The notes: generated from the letters alone by a model not told the origin. Numbered from the stretch's first letter, positions 6,615 to 15,691 are shown. The stretch: 64,000 nt of DNA from Streptomyces barringtoniae (GCF_020819595.1 NZ_JAJHNP010000020.1:113768-177767), one strand, 5' to 3'. Translations and numbers: made by a program.

Positions 6615-7979
6615 ATGCGAACCCAGAGCCGACGGAGGCCGCGAGCCACGCTCGTCATGGCCGCCGCAGGGACGCTGCTCTCCCCGCTGCTCTCCGGCTG
6701 CTGGGTCGGCGCGGGCGGGACCGGTGGCGGCGACTCCATCAACGTGTTGATGGTCAACAACCCCCAGATGACCGAGCTGCAGAAGCTCGCCCCCCGCTTC
6801 ACCGAAGAGACCGGCATCAAGGTCAACTTCACGGTCCTGCCCGAGAACGACGTCCGCGACAAGATCAGCCAGGACTTCGCCAACCAGGCCGGCCAGTACG
6901 ACGTGGCGACCCTGAGCAACTACGAGATACCGATCTACGCCCGCAACGGCTGGCTGCACGAGATGAACTCGTACGTCGCCAAGGACCCGTCGTACGACGA
7001 ACAGGACGTCCTTGGCCCCATGCGCCAGTCCCTGACCGCCTCCGACGGCAGGCTCTACGGCCAGCCCTTCTACGGCGAGTCGTCCTTCCTGATGTACCGC
7101 AAGGACGTGTTCGCGGCGAAGGGCCTGACCATGCCGGCCCACCCCACCTGGCAGCAGGTCGCCGACCTCGCCGCACAGGTGGACGGCGCCAGGCCCGGCA
7201 TGAAGGGCATCTGTCTGCGCGGCCTGCCCGGCTGGGGCGAGATGATCGCGCCGCTGACCACGGTGGTGAACACCTTCGGCGGCACCTGGTTCGACAAGAA
7301 CTGGAAGGCGCACCTGGACTCCCCCAAGTTCGAGAAGGCGACGAAGTTCTATGTCGACCTGGTCCGAAAGCACGGCGAGTCCGGCGCCGCCCAGTCCGGC
7401 TTCGCCGAGTGCCTCAACGACATGACCCAGGGCAAGGTCGCCATGTGGTACGACGCCACGTCCGCGGCCGGCCTGCTGGAGGCGAAGGACTCCCCCGTCC
7501 AGGGCAAACTCGGCTACGCCCCCGCCCCCGTGGAGAAGACCCCGTCCTCCGGCTGGCTCTACACCTGGGCCTGGGGCATCCAGAAGGCCTCCCGCAATCC
7601 GGACAAGGCCTGGAAGTTCGTGTCCTGGGCGTCCGGCAAGGGGTACGAGCAGCTGGTCGGCCGGACCAGCGGCTGGCCGAACGTACCGGCGGGCAAACGG
7701 GCGTCGACGTACACCAACGCCGACTACCGCGCTTCGGCCGCCGCCTTCCAGGACATGACGAAACAGGCCATCGAGAGCGCCCGTCCCAGTGATCCCGGCG
7801 TGCAGCCGCGTCCGGCGCCCGGCATCCAGTTCGTCGACATCCCCGAGTTCACCGACCTCGGCACCAAGGTCTCCCAGGAGATCAGCGCGGCCATCGCCGG
7901 ACGCCAGTCCGTCGACTCGGCCCTGAAGAACTCGCAGGCGCTCGCCGAGAAGATCTCCAAGGAGTACGAGGGACGATGA
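6615..7979 (+). CDS. ABC importer substrate-binding lipoprotein (polyol/sugar)
   Basis: The 454-residue protein has a basic n-region (SRRRPR), a hydrophobic core and a lipobox ending LLSGC with the lipidated cysteine at residue 29, then a family 1 (CUT1) solute-binding fold. It would catch a sugar alcohol outside the membrane and deliver it to the two permeases encoded next. ATG 6615 follows CAGGAGCG; an upstream in-frame ATG at 6579 lacks a ribosome site. Its stop overlaps the next start as ATGA. The polyol assignment rests on the dehydrogenase in the operon and on similarity to SmoE/MtlE-type proteins. Confidence 0.88.
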   Translation: MRTQSRRRPRATLVMAAAGTLLSPLLSGCWVGAGGTGGGDSINVLMVNNPQMTELQKLAPRFTEETGIKVNFTVLPENDVRDKISQDFANQAGQYDVATLSNYEIPIYARNGWLHEMNSYVAKDPSYDEQDVLGPMRQSLTASDGRLYGQPFYGESSFLMYRKDVFAAKGLTMPAHPTWQQVADLAAQVDGARPGMKGICLRGLPGWGEMIAPLTTVVNTFGGTWFDKNWKAHLDSPKFEKATKFYVDLVRKHGESGAAQSGFAECLNDMTQGKVAMWYDATSAAGLLEAKDSPVQGKLGYAPAPVEKTPSSGWLYTWAWGIQKASRNPDKAWKFVSWASGKGYEQLVGRTSGWPNVPAGKRASTYTNADYRASAAAFQDMTKQAIESARPSDPGVQPRPAPGIQFVDIPEFTDLGTKVSQEISAAIAGRQSVDSALKNSQALAEKISKEYEGR

Positions 7980-8911
7980 CCGCGACGACAGCACCCCTTG
8001 CGACCGCACCGGTACGCGCCACGCGGCAGCCCTCCGCCCGCCTGCGCGCCTGGGCCACCCGGGCCCCGCTCATGCCCGCCCTCGTCTTCATGGTGGTGGT
8101 GACCCAGCTGCCGTTCGTGGCCACGCTGGTGATCTCCCTCTTCGACTGGAACGCCCTCTATCCCAAGGCCCGGCACTTCACCGGCCTGGACAACTACCGA
8201 CAGGTCCTGACCGACGCGGACCTGCGCCACTCGGTCTGGACGACCGTGCTGCTCACGGTGACAGTGGTGCTGGTCAGCCTGGTCCTGGGGCTGGCGCTGG
8301 CGCTGCTGCTGAACCGGAAGTTCCGGGGCCGGGGCATCGTCCGCACCCTCCTCATCGCGCCCTTCCTGGTGGTGCCGGTGGCCGCGGCCCTCCTCTGGAA
8401 GCACGTGCTCTACAACCCTGAATACGGCCTGTTGAACGGGTTGTTGCACTATGTGGGAGGCCCACAGCCCGACTGGATCTCCAACACCCCGCTGCTCGCC
8501 GTCGAGGCCTCCCTGGTGTGGCAGTGGACGCCGTTCATGATGCTGATCCTGCTCGCCGGGCTGCAGAGCCGTGACCCCGAGCAGATCGAGGCCGCCCGGG
8601 TCGACGGCGCGAACGACTGGCAGGTCTTCCGTCATCTGACGCTCCCGCACCTGCGCCGCTACCTCGAACTCGGCGCCCTGCTGGGCTCGATCTACATCGT
8701 CCAGAACTTCGACGCGGTCTTCACGATCACGTCCGGCGGACTCGGCACCGCCAACCTGCCCTACACCGTCTACCAGAGCTTCTACCAGGCCCACGAGAAC
8801 GGCCTCGCCTCGGCCGCCGGCGTCCTGGTGGTCATCGGCTCGATCATCATCGCGACCTTCGCCCTGCGCGTGGTGTCGTCCCTGTTCCGCGAGGAGGTGT
8901 CCCGCGCATGA
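7976..8911 (+). CDS. ABC importer permease, first subunit
   Basis: This 311-residue MalF-type permease has about six membrane helices and the EAA loop at residues 205-226 (EAARVDGANDWQ), which contacts the ATPase. It starts within an ATGA overlap with the binding-protein gene and ends in another with the second permease, so the three are translationally coupled. No ATPase gene follows; the complex probably uses a shared MsiK-type ATPase encoded elsewhere. Confidence 0.9.
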   Translation: MTATTAPLATAPVRATRQPSARLRAWATRAPLMPALVFMVVVTQLPFVATLVISLFDWNALYPKARHFTGLDNYRQVLTDADLRHSVWTTVLLTVTVVLVSLVLGLALALLLNRKFRGRGIVRTLLIAPFLVVPVAAALLWKHVLYNPEYGLLNGLLHYVGGPQPDWISNTPLLAVEASLVWQWTPFMMLILLAGLQSRDPEQIEAARVDGANDWQVFRHLTLPHLRRYLELGALLGSIYIVQNFDAVFTITSGGLGTANLPYTVYQSFYQAHENGLASAAGVLVVIGSIIIATFALRVVSSLFREEVSRA

Positions 8912-9735
8912 ACGCCGTGCTCCGCCGCAACGGCCTGGGTCTCGTCGCCTGGCTCGTCGGGATCGTGTTCTTCCTGCCCATCGCCTGGATGGCGCTGACG
9001 TCCTTCCACTCCGAGGCGGACGCGGCGACCAACCCGCCGTCCTTCGCCGCCTCGCTGACCCTCGACGGCTACCGCGAGTTCTTCGGATCGGGCGGCGGCG
9101 CGAGCCCCTGGCCGGCGCTGATCAACTCCACGGTGGCGTCCGTGGTGTCGACGGTCTGCGTGCTGCTCCTCGCCCTGCCGGCGGCGTACGCGCTGTCCAT
9201 CCGGCGGGTGCGCAAGTGGACCGACGTCCTGTTCTTCTTCCTGTCCACGAAGATGCTGCCGGTGGTGGCCGGTCTGCTGCCGATCTACCTGTTCGCGAAG
9301 AACACCGGGATGCTCGACAACATCTGGCTGCTGGTCATCCTCTACACCTCCATGAACCTGCCGATCGCGGTGTGGATGATGCAGTCGTTCCTCGCCGAGG
9401 TCCCGGTGGCGGTGATCGAGGCGGCGCAGATCGACGGCGCCCGGCTGCCGACCGTCCTCGCGCGCGTGGTCGCCCCCATCGCCCTGCCCGGCATCGCCGC
9501 CACCGCACTGATCTGCTTCATCTTCAGCTGGAACGAACTTCTCTTCGCCCGAGTCCTCACGGGCGTGGTCGCCGAGACCGCCCCCGTCTTCCTGACCGGC
9601 TTCATCACCAGCCAGGGCCTGTTCCTGGCCAAGGTGTGCGCCGCGTCGCTCGTCGTCTCCCTGCCGGTGCTCGCCGCGGGGTTCGCCGCCCAGGACAAGC
9701 TCGTCCAGGGCCTGTCGTTGGGAGCCGTGAAATGA
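8908..9735 (+). CDS. ABC importer permease, second subunit
   Basis: The 275-residue MalG-type permease has six predicted helices and the EAA loop beginning at about residue 171 (EAAQIDGARL). It pairs with the preceding permease to form the membrane channel. Both ends are joined to neighbours by ATGA overlaps. Confidence 0.9.
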   Translation: MNAVLRRNGLGLVAWLVGIVFFLPIAWMALTSFHSEADAATNPPSFAASLTLDGYREFFGSGGGASPWPALINSTVASVVSTVCVLLLALPAAYALSIRRVRKWTDVLFFFLSTKMLPVVAGLLPIYLFAKNTGMLDNIWLLVILYTSMNLPIAVWMMQSFLAEVPVAVIEAAQIDGARLPTVLARVVAPIALPGIAATALICFIFSWNELLFARVLTGVVAETAPVFLTGFITSQGLFLAKVCAASLVVSLPVLAAGFAAQDKLVQGLSLGAVK

Positions 9736-10721
9736 AGGCCGCCGTCATCGAGTCCGTGGGCCGCGCCGTCGTCGCCGAGGTGCCGGACCCGACGCCCGGC
9801 CCGCGCGAGGTCGTCGTGGAAGTGGCCGCCTGCGGCCTGTGCGGCACCGACCTGCACATCCTCCAGGGCGAGTTCGCGCCCAAGCTGCCGATCGTCCCCG
9901 GCCACGAGTTCGCGGGCGAGGTGGTCGGCATCGGCACCCGGGTCACCGAGGTGGCGGTCGGCGACCGGGTGGCCGTGGACCCCTCCCTGTACTGCTACGA
10001 GTGCCGTTACTGCCGTACCGGCCACAACAACCTGTGCGAGCGGTGGGCCGCGATCGGCGTGACCACGGCGGGCGGAGCGGCGCAGTACGCCGTCGCGCCG
10101 GTGGCGAACTGCGTGAAGCTGCCGGACCACGTGCGCACCGAGGACGCGGCCCTGGTCGAGCCGCTGTCCTGCGCGGTGCGCGGCTACGACGTCCTGCAGT
10201 CCCGCCTGGGCGCACACGTCCTGATCTACGGCTCGGGCACGATGGGCCTGATGATGCTGGAGCTCGCCAAGCGGACCGGCGCGGCCCGCGTGGACGTGGT
10301 GGACGTGAACCCGGCGCGCCTGGAGACGGCCGTACGGCTGGGCGTCTCGGCGTCGGCGGCGAACGCCGACGAACTGGACCGCCCGCAGGGCTGGGACGTC
10401 GTCGTGGACGCGACCGGCAACGCGGCGGCGATCCAGGACGGCCTGGGCCGGGTGGCGAAGGCGGGTACGTTCCTGCAGTTCGGGGTGGCCGACTACGCGA
10501 CCCGGGTGACGATCGACCCGTACCGCATCTACAACCAGGAGATCACCATCACCGGCTCCATGGCGGTGCTGCACAGCTTCGAGCGGGCGGCCGAGCTGTT
10601 CGCGAACGGGGTGCTGGACCCGCAGGTGTTCATCAGCGACCGGATCCCGCTGGCGCGTTACCCGCAGGCACTGGAGCAGTTCGCGGCGGGGGTGGGGCGG
10701 AAGATCGTGGTGGTGCCGTAG
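9732..10721 (+). CDS. zinc-dependent polyol dehydrogenase (medium-chain family)
   Basis: The 329-residue enzyme has the catalytic zinc ligands C37 (GLCGTD) and H58-E59 (GHE), the structural zinc cysteines C88, C91, C94 and C102, and a nucleotide-binding GSGTMG. This is the sorbitol/xylitol/arabitol dehydrogenase type, oxidising the imported sugar alcohol to a ketose with NAD+. It is coupled to the permease gene by an ATGA overlap and closes the operon. The exact polyol is not decided by sequence. Confidence 0.87.
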   Translation: MKAAVIESVGRAVVAEVPDPTPGPREVVVEVAACGLCGTDLHILQGEFAPKLPIVPGHEFAGEVVGIGTRVTEVAVGDRVAVDPSLYCYECRYCRTGHNNLCERWAAIGVTTAGGAAQYAVAPVANCVKLPDHVRTEDAALVEPLSCAVRGYDVLQSRLGAHVLIYGSGTMGLMMLELAKRTGAARVDVVDVNPARLETAVRLGVSASAANADELDRPQGWDVVVDATGNAAAIQDGLGRVAKAGTFLQFGVADYATRVTIDPYRIYNQEITITGSMAVLHSFERAAELFANGVLDPQVFISDRIPLARYPQALEQFAAGVGRKIVVVP

Positions 10722-10794
10722 GCCGTTCGGCGGGCCGTTCGACGGGTTTCTGCGGGTAAGGGAACGGTAAAGCGGTGTCGTTCGTTCACCCGGC

Positions 10795-12003
10795 ATGACA
10801 GCTATGACCCCTGGCTCGAACATCCCTCTGCCGGCCGCGCGCGTGACGGTGGACGTCGCCGCTCCGGTGCGGCTCGACGTGTCGGGCCTGCTGCTCACCG
10901 CCGACGGCAAGGTGCGCTCGGACGACGACTTCATCTTCTACAACCAGCCGGCGGGGCCGGGCGTGACGTACGCCTCCGGCGGCGGTGCGGCGCCGGACGC
11001 GATCACGGTCGACACCGCCGCCGTCCCGCCGGACATCGAGAAGATCGTGGTCACGGCCAGCCCGGACGCGGCCGGCCAGACCTTCCAGGGCATCGAGCCG
11101 ACGGCCACGATCCGCGACGCGGACGGCGGCGCGGTGCTGGCCACGTTCACCCCGCCCCAGCTCGGCGCGGAGACGGCGCTGGTCGTCGTGGAGATCTACC
11201 GCCGGGGCGGCACCTGGAAGGCCCGCGCGGTGGGCCAGGGGTACGCCAACGGACTGGCCGGCATCGCGACGGACTTCGGGGTGACGGTGGAGGAGCCGAC
11301 GGCGGCCCCGGTGGCTCCTCCGCAGCCGGTGGCCCCGCCGGCGCCCACCGTGCAGACCCCGGTCACCCCGCCCGCCCCGCCGGTGTCCCCTCCCCCGGTC
11401 CCGCCCGCGCCCGCTCCGGGCGCGGGGAAGATCAACCTCGACAAGGGCCGGGTCAGCCTCCAGAAGAACCAGACCGTTTCCCTCGTCAAGGGCGGCCGCC
11501 CGCTGCTCGCCCAGGTCAGCATGGGGCTCGGCTGGGAGCCGGCGTTCCGCGGTGCGGACATCGACCTGGACGCGTCGGTCATCGCCTACGGCCCGCAGCG
11601 CAACCACGTCGACAGCTGCTACTTCGGCAAGCTGACGATCCTGAACGGCGCGATCAAGCACTCCGGCGACAACCTCACCGGCGAGGGGGCGGGCGACGAC
11701 GAGGTGATCACGGTCGACCTCGGCCGCCTGCCCCAGGAGGTCACCGGCCTGGTCTTCACGGTCAACTCCTTCTCCGGCCAGAAGTTCACCGAGGTAGCCA
11801 AGGCCTACTGCCGCCTGCTGGACGCCGCCACCGGCGAGGAACTGGTCCGCTTCGACCTCACCCATGCCGAGCCCCAGACGGGTGTGATGATGGCCAAGCT
11901 CATCCGCCAGCTCTCGGGCGAGTGGGACATGACGGCGCTGGGCGACTTCGTCAAGGCCCGGACGGTGAGAAACATGGTGGAGCCGGGGGCGCGGGCCCTG
12001 TAG
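10795..12003 (+). CDS. double TerD-domain protein with a proline-rich linker
   Basis: The 402-residue protein contains two TerD/CABP-type domains, roughly residues 10-165 and 225-402, joined by a Pro/Ala/Val-rich linker (about 166-215). TerD domains bind calcium and are linked to tellurite and stress phenotypes; the acidic motifs LTADGKVRSDDDF in the first and DIDLDAS in the second are typical ligand clusters. Many Streptomyces carry several such paralogs of unknown exact role. No clear ribosome site precedes the ATG at 10795 or a second ATG three codons later, so the transcript may be leaderless. Confidence 0.87.
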   Translation: MTAMTPGSNIPLPAARVTVDVAAPVRLDVSGLLLTADGKVRSDDDFIFYNQPAGPGVTYASGGGAAPDAITVDTAAVPPDIEKIVVTASPDAAGQTFQGIEPTATIRDADGGAVLATFTPPQLGAETALVVVEIYRRGGTWKARAVGQGYANGLAGIATDFGVTVEEPTAAPVAPPQPVAPPAPTVQTPVTPPAPPVSPPPVPPAPAPGAGKINLDKGRVSLQKNQTVSLVKGGRPLLAQVSMGLGWEPAFRGADIDLDASVIAYGPQRNHVDSCYFGKLTILNGAIKHSGDNLTGEGAGDDEVITVDLGRLPQEVTGLVFTVNSFSGQKFTEVAKAYCRLLDAATGEELVRFDLTHAEPQTGVMMAKLIRQLSGEWDMTALGDFVKARTVRNMVEPGARAL

Positions 12004-12023
12004 ACGGCCGTACGGGAGCCGGT

Positions 12024-12050
12024 GGCGCCCCCCGTCCGTCAGGGGGCGCC
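12024..12050. terminator. bidirectional terminator between convergent genes
   Basis: GGCGCCCCC (12024-12032) pairs perfectly with GGGGGCGCC (12042-12050) around a 9-nt loop. It sits between the TerD-protein gene and the convergent TetR gene, and its right arm lies in the last codons of the latter. Confidence 0.6.
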
Positions 12051-12614
12051 CGGTCGCAGTCCCTCCGTCAGCAGGGACAGGTAGCGGCGGATCTGTCTCC
12101 CCTGCCCGTCCGCCAGCTCCGACGCGGACGCCACGCCATGCGCCAGGCGCAGGACCTCGATCGGCTCGACGTCCTCCCGCAGGCTGCCCGCCCGCTGGGC
12201 CGCCTCCACCAGCCGCCGAGCCGCGTCCTGCATATGGGTGCCGCAGGCCGTGGCCGCGACGGTGCTGCCGTCGGTGACGGCCGAGCCCAGGAGGGCCTTC
12301 AGTCCGCGCACCTGGATCGCCCCGACACCCACCTCGCCCAGCCACTCCACCAGCGCCTCGCCCGGCGGGAGTTCGGCGGCCAGTTCGTCGGCCCGGGCCG
12401 CCATGGCCTCGATCCGGTCCACGTACGCGGCCTCCAGCAGCGCCTGCCGGGTCGGGAAGTGCCGGTAGAGCGTGCCGGAGCCGACGCCCGCCCGCTTGGC
12501 GATGTCGTCCAGCGACGCGTTCTCCCCGTGCTCGGCGAAGGCCTCCGCCGCGACCTTCAGCAGCCGCTCGTAGTTGCGCCGAGCGTCCGCGCGCATGGGC
12601 CTGGCCTGCGGCAT
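12039..12614 (-). CDS. TetR-family transcriptional regulator
   Basis: The 191-residue protein has an N-terminal helix-turn-helix at about residues 25-50 (ASLDDIAKRAGVGSGTLYRHF, whose core is AGVGSGTLYRHF) and a divergent ligand-binding C-terminal half. ATG 12614 is chosen because GAGGAG lies eight bases upstream; longer frames lack a ribosome site. The target and ligand are unknown. It lies 61 bp behind the 2H phosphoesterase gene on the same strand. Confidence 0.85.
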   Translation of the reverse strand: MPQARPMRADARRNYERLLKVAAEAFAEHGENASLDDIAKRAGVGSGTLYRHFPTRQALLEAAYVDRIEAMAARADELAAELPPGEALVEWLGEVGVGAIQVRGLKALLGSAVTDGSTVAATACGTHMQDAARRLVEAAQRAGSLREDVEPIEVLRLAHGVASASELADGQGRQIRRYLSLLTEGLRPGAP

Positions 12615-12675
12615 CCACAAACTCCTCGCGAACCGGGGATTTCCCCCGAATCCTATCGGGACCCGGTCCGCCCGG

Positions 12676-13314
12676 TCAGCGCGCTTCCGGGGCTTCGTAC
12701 CCGCCGCCGGCCGGGTCCGGTCCGAGGTGGCGGCGTACGGCACCGGTGCCCAGGCCGATCGCGGCACGCGTCCGCATGGGGCCGTCGTCACGGCGGGACA
12801 GCACCGCGATCTCGGCCACGCGCGCGTGCAGTACGCCGAGCCGGGCGGCGCATTCGGCGGCGAGGACGCGCGGGGTGTGGGTACGGCCGAGCGAGAGGTG
12901 CGGGGTGAAACGCGGGAAGCGGTCCGTGCAGGACGGGAAGGGCTCCGCCAGCACGCGCCGGAGCTCCGTCCAGGGCGCGGTGCCGGCCGCCGCGGGGTCG
13001 AGCCACACGGTGGAGTAGGACCGGTGACGGAAGGAGCGGACCCCGCCGAGCCGGATGTCGAAGGGCTCGCACTCCGAGGCCGCGGCGGCCAGCAGCGGGA
13101 GCGCCGCCGGGAAGTCCTCCTCCGGCACGAAGCCGAAGATCAGGTTCACATGGGGCGGCCAGCGGCGGATCTGCGGGTCGTGCTCGGCGCGGATGTCCTG
13201 GATGACGGGCCACAGCCCGGCCGGCGGCAGCCAGGCCACGGCGGTCCGGGGCGTCGGAGCCGACTCCAGGCGGCCGGGGGCGGCAGCCGGGCGGGGCGTC
13301 GGGGGACGGGGCAT
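12676..13314 (-). CDS. 2H phosphoesterase, 2'-5' RNA ligase / cyclic phosphodiesterase family
   Basis: The 212-residue protein has the paired histidine motifs of the 2H superfamily: H55 in PPHVNL and H139 in FTPHLSLGR. The second fits HxS/T exactly; the first has Asn where Ser/Thr is usual. Members open 2',3'-cyclic phosphates or act on 2'-5' linkages in RNA or nucleotides. The first about 20 residues are Pro/Ala-rich and may be over-annotated. It is not in an operon with the Ro gene 2 kb away, but both concern RNA ends. Confidence 0.78.
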   Translation of the reverse strand: MPRPPTPRPAAAPGRLESAPTPRTAVAWLPPAGLWPVIQDIRAEHDPQIRRWPPHVNLIFGFVPEEDFPAALPLLAAAASECEPFDIRLGGVRSFRHRSYSTVWLDPAAAGTAPWTELRRVLAEPFPSCTDRFPRFTPHLSLGRTHTPRVLAAECAARLGVLHARVAEIAVLSRRDDGPMRTRAAIGLGTGAVRRHLGPDPAGGGYEAPEAR

Positions 13315-13400
13315 ACCGCCATCATGACCCCCGCCCGCCGACGGCCGCCGTACGTGAACTCCGGCGGGTGGTCACCATCCCCGCCGCACGATCAGGCTCC

Positions 13401-13805
13401 TCACGCCACCGAAGCGCTCACGTCCACCCAAGCGTCGGAGAAGCGTTCAGCCGCGCGCTTGTGGTGGTGCTTGCACGGCTTGTGATGGTGCTTGCACTTG
13501 TGGTGTTTGTGACAGGGCTTCGCCTCCTTGTGTTTGTGACAAGGCTTCGACTCCTCATGCTTGTGACAGGGCTTCGAGCCGTGGTGCTTGTGCTCCGGCT
13601 TCGACTCCTCGTGCTTGTGGCCCCGCTCCGAGTGCCTCTCGCCGTGCGGGGCGCCCCATGTGACCACCGCGGTGGCCTGCGCGGAAGCCACGGCGGAGAC
13701 CTGGTACGGACCGTCGTTGCCGTCGGCGAAGCCGACGCCGGCGCCCAGGGTGGACAGTCCCGCGACCACCGCCGCCACGAGTGCGGCGCGCTGAAACGTG
13801 CGCAT
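13401..13805 (-). CDS. secreted His/Lys/Cys-rich repeat protein, probable metal binder
   Basis: The 134-residue product has a signal peptide cleaved after about residue 27 (GVGFA). The mature part ends in four nine-residue repeats of the type KHEESKPCH, then KHHKCKHHHKPCKHHHK. The dense His and Cys content suggests binding of zinc, nickel or copper outside the membrane. The repeats match 27-nt DNA units at 13507-13614. The ATG at 13805 has GAGAGGG upstream. I do not recognise a named family, and no zinc- or nickel-regulator site is obvious in the 100 bp upstream. Confidence 0.75.
   Translation of the reverse strand: MRTFQRAALVAAVVAGLSTLGAGVGFADGNDGPYQVSAVASAQATAVVTWGAPHGERHSERGHKHEESKPEHKHHGSKPCHKHEESKPCHKHKEAKPCHKHHKCKHHHKPCKHHHKRAAERFSDAWVDVSASVA
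13507..13614. repeat. four 27-nt tandem repeats inside the His-rich gene
   Basis: Units begin at 13507, 13534, 13561 and 13588, each opening TTGTG on the plus strand and coding one nine-residue KH..SKP.H repeat. The period is exact, so unit number could vary between strains. Confidence 0.8.
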
Positions 13806-13906
13806 GCTTGTGCCCTCTCTCATCAGAGTGTGATGGTGCTACTACTCAGCGTGAGAATAGACACACGGATTGTAGGAATGTGCGATCTGAGGGCCGGGCA
13901 CGCCGA

Positions 13907-14923
13907 CTAGAACAGTGCGCTGTACGCGTTCAGCGCCGGCTGGCCACCGAGGTGGGCGTAGAGCACGGTGGAGTCCCTGCCGATCTCACCGCGGCGGACG
14001 AGATCGATGAGCCCGGCCATGGACTTGCCCTCGTACACCGGGTCGGTGACCATGCCCTCGGTCCGCGCGGCCAGCCGCATCGCCTCAAGGGTGGCCTCGT
14101 CGGGGATGCCGTACGTCCCCCCGTGGTACCGCTCGTCCAGCTCGATGTCCGCTTCGGTCAACTCGCTCTTCACACCGATGAGTTGGCCGGTGGCGTGGGC
14201 GATGCGGGCGATCTGCCCACGGGTGGCGGCCGGTTCGGCCGACGCGTCGACGCCGATCACCCGGCGCCGCCGTCCACCGGCCTCCTCCAGTGCCCGGAAC
14301 CCGGCGACCATGCCCGCCTGCGTGGACCCGGTCACCGAGCACACGACGACGGTGTCGAAGAACACGCCCGACTCTCGCTCCTGAGCGGCGACCTCATGGG
14401 CCCAGCCTGCGAAGCCGAGGCCGCCGAGCGGGTGGTCGGAGGCGCCGGCCGGGATGGCGTACGGCTTACCGCCCGCCGCCTCCACGTCCCTGAGCGCCTG
14501 CTCCCAGCTCTCCTTGAACCCGATGCCGAACCCAGCCCGCACCAGCCGCACCTCGGCCCCGGCGAGCCGGCTGACCAGGATGTTGCCGACCTTGTCGTAC
14601 ACGGAGTCCGGCCACTCGACCCAACTCTCCTGGACCAGCACACACTTGAGCCCGGCGCGGGCGGCGACGGCCGCGACCTGACGGGTGTGGTTGGACTGCA
14701 CGCCGCCGATCGACACCAGCGTGTCGCAGCCCTGGGCGAGCGCGTCGGCGACCAGGTACTCCAGCTTGCGGGTCTTGTTCCCGCCGTAGGCGATCCCGGA
14801 GTTGCAGTCCTCCCGCTTGGCCCAGAGGCAGGCGCCGCCGAGATGGGCGGTCAGGCGCTGCAGGGGGTGCACCGGGGAGGGCCCGAAGAGAAGGGGGTAG
14901 CGGGCGTAGGACGACAGGGACAC
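13907..14923 (-). CDS. acdS: 1-aminocyclopropane-1-carboxylate (ACC) deaminase
   Basis: The 338-residue PLP enzyme matches ACC deaminase along its whole length: the PLP lysine K50 in GGNKTRK, CNSGIAYGG, VSIGGVQSNHTRQ, AIPAGASDHPLGG, the TDPVYEGKSM segment with the Tyr-Glu pair that separates deaminases from D-cysteine desulfhydrases, and AHLGG near the end. It converts ACC, the ethylene precursor of plants, to 2-oxobutyrate and ammonia. It follows a GntR-family regulator by 26 bp on the same strand, an arrangement that suggests substrate-responsive control. The trait suits a plant-associated life. Confidence 0.9.
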   Translation of the reverse strand: MSLSSYARYPLLFGPSPVHPLQRLTAHLGGACLWAKREDCNSGIAYGGNKTRKLEYLVADALAQGCDTLVSIGGVQSNHTRQVAAVAARAGLKCVLVQESWVEWPDSVYDKVGNILVSRLAGAEVRLVRAGFGIGFKESWEQALRDVEAAGGKPYAIPAGASDHPLGGLGFAGWAHEVAAQERESGVFFDTVVVCSVTGSTQAGMVAGFRALEEAGGRRRRVIGVDASAEPAATRGQIARIAHATGQLIGVKSELTEADIELDERYHGGTYGIPDEATLEAMRLAARTEGMVTDPVYEGKSMAGLIDLVRRGEIGRDSTVLYAHLGGQPALNAYSALF

Positions 14924-14949
14924 GGGACCTCCAGTGGCAGAAGACGGGG

Positions 14950-15597
14950 TCAGTCGGGGTCGGCCAGGTCGGTGAGCGTGCGCCAGATCTCCTCCGTGAC
15001 CCGGACCGCGCCGTCCACGTCACCGCCGGCGCAGGCCTCGATCAGCCGCTCGTGCAGTCCGGCGGAGCGGCACGAGCCGCCCTCGCCGAAGCGCTGCCGC
15101 TCCAGGCGGCGGATGAGCGGGGTGTAGCGGGCGGCGGTGGCGGCGGCCGCACGGTTGCCGGCCGCCCGGACCAGCACGTCGTGCAGGTCGTCGTCGGCGC
15201 GCAGGGCCTCGTCCACGTCGCCGGAGCGCACGGCGGCGGCGAACCGGTCGTTCGCCGCGCGCATCTCCGCGACGTCCGCCGGCCGCAGCCGGGGTACGGC
15301 GACCCGGTTGACCAGCTCGTGCATGGCGCCGACCACGGCCGCCGCGTCCCGTACGTCGGCGGCGACCAGCGGGGTGACCCGGGTGTAGCTCTGCGGCTTG
15401 CTCTCCAGCAGCCCCTCGTCCACCAGCCGCGAGAAGGCCTCACGCACCGGCGCCCGGGACAGCCCCAGCCGCTCGGCCAGGTCGGCGTCGCGCACCACCG
15501 CGCCGGGTTCGATCTCCCCGGCCACGATGGCGTCCCGGATCGCGGCGTAGGCACGGTCCCGCAGCAGGGTGCGGGGAACGGGTCGCAGGGCCTGCAT
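14950..15597 (-). CDS. GntR-family (FCD) regulator of the ACC deaminase operon
   Basis: The 215-residue protein has a winged helix at about residues 10-70 (DLAERLGLSRAPVREAFSRL, core LGLSRAPVREAF) followed by an FCD ligand domain with the metal-binding D, H and H residues (DDDLHD near 135 and H near 187). It precedes acdS by 26 bp and is therefore probably its regulator and autoregulated. The ATG has no strong ribosome site and lies ten bases after an AT-rich motif that may be its operator. Confidence 0.85.
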   Translation of the reverse strand: MQALRPVPRTLLRDRAYAAIRDAIVAGEIEPGAVVRDADLAERLGLSRAPVREAFSRLVDEGLLESKPQSYTRVTPLVAADVRDAAAVVGAMHELVNRVAVPRLRPADVAEMRAANDRFAAAVRSGDVDEALRADDDLHDVLVRAAGNRAAAATAARYTPLIRRLERQRFGEGGSCRSAGLHERLIEACAGGDVDGAVRVTEEIWRTLTDLADPD

Positions 15598-15606
15598 GGA
15601 CTGAAA

Positions 15607-15620
15607 TGTTAGATGTCAGA
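15607..15620. promoter_or_regulatory. candidate GntR operator before the regulator gene
   Basis: TGTTAGA and TGTCAGA stand side by side as a 7-bp direct repeat in a GC-rich region, 10 bp before the regulator's start codon. GntR/FCD proteins often bind TGT..ACA-like elements. It is the only AT-rich motif there. Confidence 0.4.
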
Positions 15621-15691
15621 CCGGCGCACGGACAAGGGTGTGGCCCGCACCCCCCGTAGAAGTGCGGGCCACGCTCAGGGCCGGACGCCGC

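Noticed and set aside
10786..12618. Long minus-strand frame opposite the double TerD gene
   Set aside because: Its product is Arg/Gly/His-rich low complexity with no ribosome site; the TerD domains on the other strand are clear.
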